From JAPOUP01 sp965201085 (lineage in GTDB: Bacteria; Pseudomonadota; Alphaproteobacteria; Rhodobacterales; Rhodobacteraceae): a DNA stretch of 64,000 bases. Every line of letters begins with the position of its first letter. The first letter of the stretch is position 1. The notes beneath the pieces were generated by a model. It was not told the origin of the DNA and made no database searches. It saw only the letters and a list, made by a program, of their open reading frames with translations. The stretch lies in the NCBI GenBank assembly GCA_965201085.1, contig CBDAVS010000002.1:1-64000 (forward strand), in the 5' to 3' direction. This document shows positions 37,529 through 45,889 of this stretch, piece by piece. A program made the position numbers and the translations under genes.

Positions 37529-37534
37529 TTAGGC

Positions 37535-38452
37535 ATGAAGGCGCACGGACAGCTTGATATGGAAGGCTCAGTTCCACAATTGCAGCGAATTTCGTCACCG
37601 ATCCGGCCTGGATGCCGCAACCCGCTGTAATAACGCGATGGATATCAGGAACCGTTTTCAGGGAGAGGCCCGCATGTTCCTCCTATGCCACCCATAGGTT
37701 CACCATGGACGCCATCGGACGGCCACATGCCCCGCTTTCCCGGTCTGACAGGGCTAGGCCTAGCGGGGACAGGAACGGCGCGACCCGCAGGCGGTATGCC
37801 GGGCCGATGTCCGGCGGCTCCGCCCTCCGGAAGACCGCCGCCGGTACGGGGACCGACCCGAAGACGGCGTTCGCATGGCGCCGCGGGCCGGCCGGCGTCG
37901 TGGAGGCCGACGGGAGGTGTTTTCCCCTGTCGTCGGGGGCCGGCGGCGGAACCTGCCCCGGAAGCCGGGGAAGAGAGGTATGCGGGCGAAAAAGCGGGGG
38001 ATACCGAAGGGAAAAGTGTGTGTCTCCACCTCTGTGGACCGCCGGCGGACCGGCGCGCACTCCCGTCCGCGCGGGAGTCGGCGGGCGTGACGGATTCCGG
38101 CCCGTCCCGCCGCCGGACAGGCTTTTCCTAGCGATATCACCCCCCCCCTTCGGGAGCGTCAGCGGACCCAGCGGAGCGCCGCGGGGAGCGGTACCGGACA
38201 GCGGAACGCTGCAACTGTGGAACTGAGCCATATGGAAACGAAGCCGCAGTTTACGAAAGCATTTGAAGATGCTGGCTTGGCATCGGTGCGGTGCGCGGCC
38301 GCGAAGACGCTGGCGGTTTGGCCAGAGGCGCAGGCAGCATTTCTGTTCGGCTCGCGGGCCCGCGGCACGCATCGCACCCGGACAGCGACTGGGATATTGC
38401 CTTTCTCACGCGGTAAGGCGCCCGCGTTGGCCCGGTTCCGCCGGGCCTACCT
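37535..38452 (+). pseudogene. MNT-domain nucleotidyltransferase (MntA-like antitoxin family), disrupted
   Basis: The gene starts at ATG 37535 and is interrupted after codon 10 by the IS1595-like element. It resumes at 38238 in frame: METKPQFTKAFEDAG..., then AAFLFGSRARGTHR. A frame change follows and restores PDSDWDIAFLTR. GSRARG plus DSDWDIA is the GSxR...DxD active-site signature of minimal nucleotidyltransferases, many of which are antitoxins of HEPN toxins. The remainder is cut off by ISNCY copy D at 38453. No HEPN partner is left nearby. It is a remnant of a toxin-antitoxin or related locus. Confidence 0.7.
37565..38229 (+). mobile_element. IS1595-family insertion sequence, internally decayed, perfect 8-bp target duplication
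   Basis: The inverted repeats GGCTCAGTTCCACARTTGCAGCG are at both ends, and ATATGGAA flanks it at 37557-37564 and 38230-38237. An 8-bp duplication is characteristic of IS1595. Inside, two frames hold pieces of an ISPna2-like transposase: KTAFAWRR...GVVEAD near 37870-37910 and NLPRKPGKRGMRAKKRGIPKGK near 37950-38010 (family IVEADETFF...LPRKARKRGGKAKKRGLS). The N-terminal zinc-ribbon part and the C-terminus are missing or unrecognisable; at 665 bp it is shorter than a complete element. Confidence 0.75.
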
Positions 38453-39182
38453 AGTGTCCGTCAGAAAACTGCCAAGGTACGGATTTTTCGCGGTAAATGA
38501 CGGAATCGGCCTTGCGGGAAATCACCGGATATGGCAGTCAGGGGGCGGATTCATCACCATATGCCGCGGAATCCGCCAATCCTCCCCTCGGGAGGCCCCC
38601 ATGCGCAGGGTCCACGACACCCGGTGGAGGCCCGGCGCCCCCGACATCACGAGGATCAGGCTGGACGTGAGGTCGCGGGACGACATCCCGACGATCCTGA
38701 TCGGCCTCCAGGACCCCTGCGGCGATGAAGGGACCCGAAAGCGGCTGTCCGGGCTTCCGGGTCGGCTGGTGCCGCCCGGAAAGAGCCGCCGGGTCGGCGG
38801 GCCGGGGATGGAGCCGTGGACCATCCCTGTGCCGGGGGTCGTGAAGCAGGGTCCCGGGTGCGGTTTCGACCGGCTTCGGGAACCCGCGAACCAACACATC
38901 CCGATCCGGCGAAGGCCGGAGGCCGGGCCACGGATCATGGGACGTGGACGGATACGGATACCGGCCTCTGGTTGACAGCGTGTCGCTCCTCACGCCGGAA
39001 CTCCTCGCCGAGGTCGGAAGGATGGTCGTGGAGAGGGGCCATAGGGTGGCCGGAAAAAAGTCTGGCGCCGCGTTGCGCGGCCGCCGTCATTCCTTCGTGG
39101 TCGGGACCGACGTCCACCATCCGACCGACCGCAGCCTGCTGATGGACGCGGCGCGGTGCATGGTCCGGGACGTGTCCCGGGC

Positions 39183-39330
39183 CTGTCACTACCAGATACC
39201 TGACCGGCTCATTCCCTTCTCCGCTCCGTCCGGGCCCGTATGGCCCTGGCATGGGTTTCCGCGACGTTGAGGATGCGCAGGCCCTGCCATAGCTTCCGGG
39301 TTCCGGGCAGGGGCCGGCGCTTCGTCGGGC
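39183..39330 (-). mobile_element. Terminal fragment of Tn5-like IS type 1
   Basis: It begins with the inverted repeat CTGTCACTACCAGATACCTGACC and continues for about 148 bp as the reverse complement of the 3' end of the element at 9628-11619 (the GFRDVEDAQALP frame side). It then jumps back into ISNCY sequence at a shared GGGCGG. The rest of the Tn5-like element and part of the ISNCY were deleted across that short homology. Confidence 0.75.
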
Positions 39331-39753
39331 GGGGAGGCGCGGGCCCGGATCCCCGACCTGTCGGTGGTGAGCTTCGACCGCGGTCCGCACAGCCCCCGGA
39401 CCGGCCGGGGCCTGCCGGGATGCCGGAGCCGACGCCATGCCGCGGAAAGGCAGGCTGTCGAAGGCGGACCGCGTCCGGGAAAGCGGGGAGGCGTTCCGCG
39501 GGGCGCGGCGCGCCCACGCCGCCGGCGGGTCGGCCATCAACAGCCTGGAGCACCGTGGCCTCGACCGGGTGCGGAGCCACGGAAAGGAGGGTTTCGCCGG
39601 CGCCGTGGCGCTGGCGGTGCTGGCCGCGAACGTCCACCGCCTCGGCCTGATGCCGCCGGCGAGGGAGCGCCCCGTGCTCCCCGCCGCCGCCTGACCGGGG
39701 CGTCCACCGGTGAACCGGCCCATGGAAGGTCTCTCCGCTGCGGGGCCAGGACC

Positions 39754-41112
39754 CTTACAAAGTCCCACACCTGTACATCATCCCATTCCCGCCTCCGCTT
39801 TCCTAGGGCGTCGCGGACCTGGATGGCCCGGTTCAGCCTCCCGGGCCCCGCCGGACCTTTTCCGTCCCCGGCGGCGGCCGCCGCGGGTTCGGATGCGGGC
39901 CGACGGGGCGCCCCGGGTCGAGGACGGATGTCCGGATGCCGGGTGCCTGACGGTCCGGCGGCCTCACCACGTCCCGGTGGCCCGCGGTTCCGGCATGGTG
40001 TGGAGAAGGTCGATGTCCCCCTCCGGGAAGGCCCCGGTGGCGGGCGTTTCCGGCCGCTCCCGGGCGGGCGCGGTCAGGTCGGAGACCCGGGCCGCGGTCA
40101 CGGCGTCGATGGCGGGGCGTTTTCCAGGTCACCGGCGGCGCCGGACCCGCCGGCCCTGATCCGCGTCCCTGACCCGGCGTGCGGAACCGGGTCTCCATCG
40201 TCCAGCGCCCGCCGTACCGGTCCGGCAAGGTGGCGGCGAACACGGCGTCGGCGGGCTCCCGCGCCGCGGCGGGCCTTCGATCCAGCGGTGGCCGTCGTCC
40301 TCCGGGCCCTCCCCGTGGCCCGCGTCCATCGCGAACGGGCCGGGTGGACGGCCCTCCGGCCAGCCCCGGTGGGAAAGATCATCGGCGGGTCCTCACCCAT
40401 GCCATCCTTCCACGCCCGTCCCATGCCGGCGATGCGGCGGCGGACCCGCCCGTCGGTGTGGCCGGAGCGTCCGCATTCCCTCCCGGTCCGGCCCATGTCC
40501 CCAGCGCCGTCGTGGAGTCCGGCAAGCGTTTCCACCGGACGGCGGTCCATGTGGCGGGGCGCCTCCCTCCAGCCGTCCCCGGCGCCGGGACCATCACCGT
40601 GCCGGCCGCGCCGCGGTGGCCGTGCCCGGTGTGTTCCTTTCCGACGTGGGTGCAGGCCGCGACGGGTCGGACGGAGTATCGGGCCTCCTGGTCGTCCGCC
40701 ACCCTGTCCGCCGCCATCGGCGGGACATGCGGGGCCAGTCCGTGGACGCGGACGCCGGGGACGCCGTGGCGCTCCGGGCGTATCCGGTGGCGCACCTGGC
40801 CGCCGGGCGGTCGCGCCCGTCCCGGCGGATGGCGCCGCGCCACCGTCGCCTCCCACAGCCTGCGGTCACCGTCATCCCCCACGGGGCCGGGCGTGACCGG
40901 GCCGGGTTCACCGGGGCGGAGCCAGCCGCGCGCGTCGCGCGGGTTCCCGCGCCCGCACAAGCCGCGGGCCAGCGGGTGGCGGCTTGCCTCACCCGACCGC
41001 AGGGCGACGGCGAGCCACCCGGGCCTCCGCGAATCGAAATGTACGGGTCCATACCGCATGTCCGCCCGATACACCGACGGAATCTGATATACAGGTGTGA
41101 TATTTTGTAAGG
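39754..41112 (-). mobile_element. Tn5-like insertion sequence type 2, decayed, 9-bp target duplication
   Basis: A 1,359-bp element. Its ends are CTTACAAAGTCCCACACCTG and, on the other strand, CTTACAAAATATCACACCTG. It is flanked by GCCAGGACC (39745-39753) and GCCCGGACC (41113-41121), a 9-bp duplication with one mismatch, as expected for the Tn5/IS4 group. On the minus strand the N-terminal part resembles type 1 (HVPPMAADRVADDQEARYSV.PVAACTHVGKEHTGHG), and the C-terminal part contains DRYGGRWTMETRFRTPGQG, corresponding to the RW.IE..FRTLK catalytic region. Frames are broken several times. Confidence 0.7.
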
Positions 41113-41540
41113 CCCGGACCGGCGTGCCCGCGGGCCGGCGGAGGCCCGGATGTTCACCATATGTTCCCGCCACCGACCGTCCCGTCGAAGCCACGGGCGG
41201 CGCTCCGACGGACCCGGCCAGGGTCCCGTGAAGCCGGAATCCGCCGGATCCGGCCCTGTCACCGGAAAAACACGGGGTTTTCTGGCAGACACTATTTTAT
41301 TATCGACTGCGAGACTTACAGTCCGGCGGGAGAAGGCCCCACGGTCGTCGACAGCCTAGTGATGGGCCCTTAGGAGATCGCGACCAGCTTCGCTACGGCT
41401 GACCTTGCCAGCGACAGCAAACTCGCGGAACTCGTGGTAATCGCGCAGGAAGAAACAGTGTCAGAACCCTCTCGGTAGGGCGGTTCCTGCGCTGCGGATG
41501 CGGGCTGCTTCAGATTTTCATTCTGCACAGGAGGGTGAGC

Positions 41541-42170
41541 ATGTCGCTCAATAGCATTCGCCCTTGGCGAAACATTGAGCGCTGAAGGTCGCGCAGAATT
41601 CGTGTGGGCAGCATTCCGACCGGCGACGGCGCTCCCATCGCTGTGCAGACCATAACGAATACCGACACCGCCGATGTGGTGGCAACCGTGGCTCATGTGC
41701 AGGTCTGCGCCGAAGCAGGGGCGGATATCGTCCGCGTCTCGACGCCGGACGAAGCCTCGACGCGGGCTCTGTGGGAGATTGTGCGCGAAAACCCGGTTCC
41801 CAGCGTCGCAGACATCCACTTTCATTACCGTCGCGCCATTGAAGCGACCGAGGCCGGCGCATCCTGCCTGCGTGTCAATCCTGGCAACATCGGCGGTCCT
41901 GAACGCATTCGGGAAGTGGCCGCCGCCGCCAGTGACCTCGGCTGCTCCATCCGCGTCGATGCCAATACCGGAATTCTGGAAATGCGCTTGCTCAAAAAAT
42001 ACGCCGAGCCATGTCCGGAAGCCATGATCGAAAGCTGCATGGATCACATCCGACTACTTGAGGACAATGGTTTTCAGGACTACAAGATAAAAGCGAAAGC
42101 ATCCGATATCTTTCTGGCCGCGGCTGCCTATCGAGGCATAGCGGAGGCCAAGGCTGCGCAGATCGGCCTC
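41541..42170 (+). pseudogene. ispG: ispG (4-hydroxy-3-methylbut-2-enyl diphosphate synthase), in-frame TGA and 3' truncation
   Basis: The start ATG 41541 follows CAGGAGGG. The protein begins MSLNSIRPWRNIER, meets TGA at 41583-41585 where relatives have a basic residue, and goes on in the same frame. It continues with IRVGSIPTGDGAPIAVQTITNTDTADVVAT, then EAGADIVRVSTPDEAS, VADIHFHYRRAIEA, LRVNPGNIGG and KASDIFLAAAAYRG. Homology stops near 42170, so the C-terminal part with the Cys ligands of the 4Fe-4S cluster is lost, and the frame runs into the end of the opposing dsbA-like gene. IspG performs the penultimate step of the MEP isoprenoid pathway. Upstream, 41294-41540 holds nothing that I recognise. 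Confidence 0.85.
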
Positions 42171-42268
42171 GACGGACAGCAAGGGGCTCGACGCGTTGGT
42201 GGAACCGCTTTGGCTGATGCATGTCCGGCCGCGGCACCGCCGCTCGCTGGCCTGACCTGGCACCTTGC

Positions 42269-43021
42269 CTATTTGTTTCCGCGATATTCGGAGATGATTC
42301 CTTGCATCCGTTCCAGCGGAATGTAGCCGCGCACCATCTGGTCCCCGACCACGAAACTAGGTGTTCCGCCGATCCCAAGGCGCTGGGCCAACGCACGGTT
42401 TTGGTTGATGGCGAGGTGGACCGGTTCGCTGTTCATCGCGTTCATCACCGCCTGCCTACTGTGGCCAAGTCGCTTGGACAGTTCGGAAAGACTCCGTTCG
42501 CTCACTTCCGACCGCATTGTGATAAGTGCGTCATGGGCCTCCGAATAGGCATCGTTTCCTTCAACCCGCTTGACGGCGAGCGCAAAGCTGCTTGCAAGAA
42601 CCGACTGTGCACCCAAGATCGGGAATTCCTTGACAATGTAGCGGATATTGCCGTCGGAAGCGATCAACTCGCTGATCTCCGGATGGGCGCGCCGGCAGAA
42701 GCCGCAGCGGTAATCAAGGAACTCGACGATAGTGACGTCGCCATCCGGATTTCCGCCGACCCAGCTATGGCCATCGTTGAATATCAGGTCGGCATTGGCG
42801 GCAACCAGTTCTATGTCGGTGCTGGCCTGCTCGTTGGATTTGCGTTCTTCAAGAACAGTGATCGCTTCGAGCAGCACTTCCGGATGGTCCAGAAGATATG
42901 TTCGGATCTCGGCGCGAAAGGCTTCCCTTTCCCTAGCCTCCATCGCGTTGATATCGAAGGCGAGGGCAGGCATGCTCATAAAAGCGCCTGCAGCCGCGGC
43001 TGTCGCTAGTCGTTTCAGCAT
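42269..43021 (-). CDS. DsbA-family thiol:disulfide oxidoreductase, periplasmic
   Basis: 250 residues with a signal peptide (about residues 1-21, ALA/F). An N-terminal helical segment (EAFRAEIRTYLLDHPEVLLEAI) is typical of the Com1/ScsC-like DsbA group. The redox motif CGFC is at 106-109 (EFLDYRCGFCRRAHPE), and GTPSFVVG carries the cis-Pro. It probably forms or isomerises disulfide bonds in secreted proteins. It starts 12 bp after the M48 protease stop, so the two form an operon. The stop TAG is at 42269-42271. Confidence 0.9.
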   Translation of the reverse strand: MLKRLATAAAAGAFMSMPALAFDINAMEAREREAFRAEIRTYLLDHPEVLLEAITVLEERKSNEQASTDIELVAANADLIFNDGHSWVGGNPDGDVTIVEFLDYRCGFCRRAHPEISELIASDGNIRYIVKEFPILGAQSVLASSFALAVKRVEGNDAYSEAHDALITMRSEVSERSLSELSKRLGHSRQAVMNAMNSEPVHLAINQNRALAQRLGIGGTPSFVVGDQMVRGYIPLERMQGIISEYRGNK

Positions 43022-43032
43022 GTCAGTTCCTT

Positions 43033-44373
43033 CTATTCGGTCGATTTGATGGCGCTTAGCACGTCCTGCGCTCGAATCCAGCCGGGAGAGCCCGTCGGGA
43101 GCGATTCATGCGCACGCGCCGCATGGATGCCAGCGCTTTTCAGATCCCCGACTAGGGCGTAGCGCTCCGCCGTTGCGACAGAGGCCATCCCTCTTTGTCC
43201 GTTGCGCGCATAGGCGACTGCGAGATCGCGCATAAGTCGCGGATCCTGACTGTCGCGCGAATGGGCCTGTTCCAACAGGCGCAGCGCCCGGGCATGGCTG
43301 TCGCGTGAATTAAGCGTTAGAAGCGCGCGGCCGTGGCCTGCAAGGATCAGGGGTTCATCCGGCTTGAGATTTGCCGCGCGGGTGTAGGCCCGCACCGCGG
43401 CCGTTACTTCTCCCGACTCAAGCAGTATCTGGCCGCGAAGCTCCTGAACATAGGGATCGTCGGGCAGTCTTTCCGACAGCGTACGGATTTCGGTGAGCGC
43501 CCGACTGCGGTCGGGCAGTCGGTGATAGGCAATGGCCCGCTGCATCACCGCAATGTCGGAGCCGTCATCTTGGTCGACAATGCGCAGGGTGTGCCTCGGT
43601 GGCTGGATGAACGCGCCGAGCTTCGCTTTCGCTCGGGCGAACCAGCGGTCCGCCTGTGTGGATGGCCGGTCATCGCCACCATAGACCGCCGCGTAACCTC
43701 TTACGGCGCGGATCCGGTTCCGGGTCGGTGGATGGGTGTGAACGTAAGGATTCTGGCGCGCCGCTGAAAGCGCTTCCTGCCCCAGAAAGCGCTGGAGAAG
43801 AACCGCCATGGCGTTTGGATCCACACCAGCCTGCGACATGTATCGCAGTGCCGACTGATCGGCCGAGGCTTCCTCGGCACGTGTGTGGCTAAAGAAGACC
43901 CGCTGTGCGCTTCCGATCGACCCCGCAGCGACTCCCGCGGCTGCATCCGCATCGCCGGTGGCGGCGCCGAGGAGAATAGCCAGGAACAGACCGATCTGAG
44001 TCGCTCCGGTCGCCGAGCGCAGGTTGGTGATTCGCCGCGGGATATGGCCATTGGCGATATGGGCTAGCTCGTGAGCAATGACCGCCTGCAGTTCACCGGC
44101 GCTTTCCATCCTGAGGATCAGACCCGAGTGAATCAGGATATGTTCCGCGTCGAAAACGAAGGCGTTGAGCGAACTGTCCCGGACGACAAGCAGTCTGATC
44201 TGGTCCTGATCTAGGCCGGCCGCCCTTACCAGCGGTAGGGAAAGCTGCTTCAGCGCGTTCTCGATGTCCGGATCACGCAGGATGGTAATGGAACGGGCGG
44301 GAGCGGCCACAGCAAGTGACATGATGGTAACCATCAGCAGCCCACGCAGAAATCCCGTCCATCCGCTAGCCAT
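43033..44373 (-). CDS. M48-family periplasmic zinc metalloprotease with TPR repeats (BepA-like)
   Basis: 446 residues. A signal peptide covers about residues 1-28. The M48 catalytic domain has HELAH at 101-105 and the third zinc ligand in RAEEASADQSA (Glu167 or Glu168). A C-terminal set of TPR-like helices begins near residue 265 (DIAVMQRAIAYHRLPDRSRALTEI, VQELRGQILLESGEVTAAVRAYTRAANLKPDEP). This is the domain order of BepA/YfgC, which assists or degrades outer membrane proteins at the BAM complex. It is transcribed with the DsbA-like protein and divergent from the aminotransferase remnant. Confidence 0.9.
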   Translation of the reverse strand: MASGWTGFLRGLLMVTIMSLAVAAPARSITILRDPDIENALKQLSLPLVRAAGLDQDQIRLLVVRDSSLNAFVFDAEHILIHSGLILRMESAGELQAVIAHELAHIANGHIPRRITNLRSATGATQIGLFLAILLGAATGDADAAAGVAAGSIGSAQRVFFSHTRAEEASADQSALRYMSQAGVDPNAMAVLLQRFLGQEALSAARQNPYVHTHPPTRNRIRAVRGYAAVYGGDDRPSTQADRWFARAKAKLGAFIQPPRHTLRIVDQDDGSDIAVMQRAIAYHRLPDRSRALTEIRTLSERLPDDPYVQELRGQILLESGEVTAAVRAYTRAANLKPDEPLILAGHGRALLTLNSRDSHARALRLLEQAHSRDSQDPRLMRDLAVAYARNGQRGMASVATAERYALVGDLKSAGIHAARAHESLPTGSPGWIRAQDVLSAIKSTE

Positions 44374-44430
44374 TGACTCCCGCCTCCCTGAATTCAGTTG
44401 AGTGACTTGCCGGTATATAGGGATGAAGCG

Positions 44431-44640
44431 ATGCGGAACTCAAGGCGGAACGCGATTGATCCGTTTATTGTGATGGATATCATGGAGGAGGCGTGGCGGG
44501 CCGAAGCCGCCGGACGGTGCATTGTGCAAATGGAGGTCGGCCAGCCTGGAACTCCAGCGCCCGCCGGAGCGCGGAAGGCGGCTGCCCGCGAAATCGAGGC
44601 GCAGCCACTCGGCTATACGGTGGCGCTGGAGCTGCCGCTG
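44431..44640 (+). pseudogene. N-terminal fragment of a class I PLP-dependent aminotransferase
   Basis: From ATG 44431 the frame reads MRNSRRNAIDPFIVMDIMEE and then VQMEVGQPGTPAPAGARKAAAREIEAQPLGYTVALELP, the standard start of an aspartate-aminotransferase-like protein. It ends after about 70 of about 390 residues; the PLP-lysine region is absent. What follows is unrelated sequence, so the gene is truncated by deletion. Confidence 0.75.
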
Positions 44641-44741
44641 CCCGCGGGCTTCCACAAACTCCCGAAAACCCGCTGAAAGTAGTGTCTGGCCTGAAATTGA
44701 TTAAAGGGTTATCAAACACTTGCGTTTCCAAACCGTTGAAG

Positions 44742-44936
44742 TCAGGACGATCTAGGCTGCCGCGTCGTCTGCGTGGCACGATTGAAAGCCGACTTCCGGT
44801 AGGAAAATCCGCCCTGCATATCCAGAACACGGCCCGTGTTGACATCCATGCCATGAACGCTCCATGGGCTTCCGGTACCTGCCTCAGAGACCAGCCTTCA
44901 GAAGATCCGTCACCATCGAAAAGCGCCTTGAAACCA
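44742..44936 (-). pseudogene. Internal fragment of penicillin-binding protein 1A
   Basis: On the minus strand from about 44936, WSLRQVPEAHGAFMA is followed, after one missing base, by MDVNTGRVLDMQGGFSYRKS and AFNRATQTTRQPRSS. It stops at TGA (44742-44744). This matches the linker region of PBP1A just before and including the start of the SSFK transpeptidase motif (family MDPxTGRVLAMxGGFS...FNRATQAxRQPGSSFKP). Neither the glycosyltransferase domain nor the rest of the transpeptidase is nearby. It is an orphan fragment between the aminotransferase remnant and an IS. Confidence 0.6.
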
Positions 44937-45128
44937 TGAAACCAACCGCTAACGAAACCGGCCGCTCCCAGTTCAGGAATTAAGGCGCGGGAAACGCGCT
45001 GTCAGTGCCGGTCGGCGAAGTTCGGTTCCGCGATGTTCACGGCATTGACTGAGACCCCGCGATCCGGATTGTCACCCCCGGTAACGAATTTCCTTGTCCG
45101 ACGGCGTTATTCTATTGGCCCTGACTAG

Positions 45129-45889
45129 GGCCCGCTGACATTAACCTCGCGGCGGTCACGGCGGCGGCCGCAGGAACCGTCGCCCGGAAGCCCGGTCCCG
45201 TCCCGTCAAAGCGGGTGGCGACGGCCCGTAACTCCCCGGTCCTCGCGAAACGGTTCACGGTCCGGCGCCGCCATCCATACATCCCTCCATCGTGCCCGCG
45301 CACCTCCTTCCGGTTCCCGCGGGAGGGAATCACCGCCTCCGCCCCGCACCCACCGGGTTCCCCGACGGACCGGTCCGCGTCGAGGGCCCCGTCGCCGACG
45401 GGCGCGCAGGAAGACCGGCCCTCCATCGGCACCGGCAGCCCCTTCAGGTCGTGCGCCCGACCCGGAAGCGCCACGGTGTCCACGTGATGGCCGAGTTCGG
45501 CCATCGCCAGGACCTTGCCGGCTAGGCCTCCGCCGGAGCGTCCGACGCCGTTCTCCCGCGCCCCTTTCCTCCCGTCGCCTTCCGGTGGGCCCGCGTCACG
45601 ACGCCGTCCACGCACGGGCGCTCCAGGTCGAGATCCCCCGACAGCACCCTGAGAACACGGTCGGTCACGCCATTCGGCACCCGGCGCCGGTAGCGCCTGG
45701 ACACGCCGCTGCATTTCCCGAAGCGCCCGGGAAGGCCGCGCCGGGGGACACCCGTCCGCGCCCTCCGGAGGATGGCCCCGACGAAGGGGCGGCCGTCCGC
45801 CGCCGTGACCCCGGGGTCGCCCGCTCCGCCCGACGGAAACTCCCCGATCGCCCGCCACATTCCGTCCGTAGGTCCGTTTTCAACGGGCC
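45129..45889 (-). mobile_element. IS5-family IS427-like insertion sequence, transposase decayed
   Basis: The ends are GGCCCGCTGACATTAACC and, on the other strand, GGCCCGTTGAAAACGG. Flanks are CTAG (45125-45128) and ATAG (45890-45893), consistent with the CTAG/TA targets of the IS427 group. On the minus strand pieces of a two-frame transposase are visible. The N-terminal RRYRR-like region is near 45690. AHRKATGGKGRGR is at about 45560-45600. HDLKGLPVPMEG (family AHDLxxAPxLLEG) is near 45430, and EAVIPSRGNRKEVRGHD...MYG near 45320 (family VIPPRRNRKEPRAYD). ATRFD comes last. The frame is broken, and the length of 761 bp is slightly short. Confidence 0.75.

Larger units (their letters stand above)
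38453..41293 (+). mobile_element. ISNCY-family insertion sequence, copy D, carrying two Tn5-like insertions
   Basis: The ISNCY parts are 38453-39182, about 39331-39753 and 41113-41293. The left flank is ACCT and the right flank ATTT, so there is no target duplication and the two ends probably come from different insertions. The 7-nt duplication that breaks the transposase is present at about 38911-38924. The region with the catalytic TDVHHPTD is kept (39110-39130). A block of several hundred bp is missing where the first Tn5-like fragment sits. Confidence 0.8.

Noticed and set aside
41583..41585. TGA in ispG as selenocysteine or as tryptophan
   Set aside because: Relatives have a basic residue there, no SECIS-like stem was seen, TGA is the stop of fabZ, lpxA, lpxI and lpxB, and the gene is truncated anyway.
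44676..44700. AGTGTCTGG resembling an ISNCY end
   Set aside because: Similarity stops after eight bases; no further ISNCY sequence follows.
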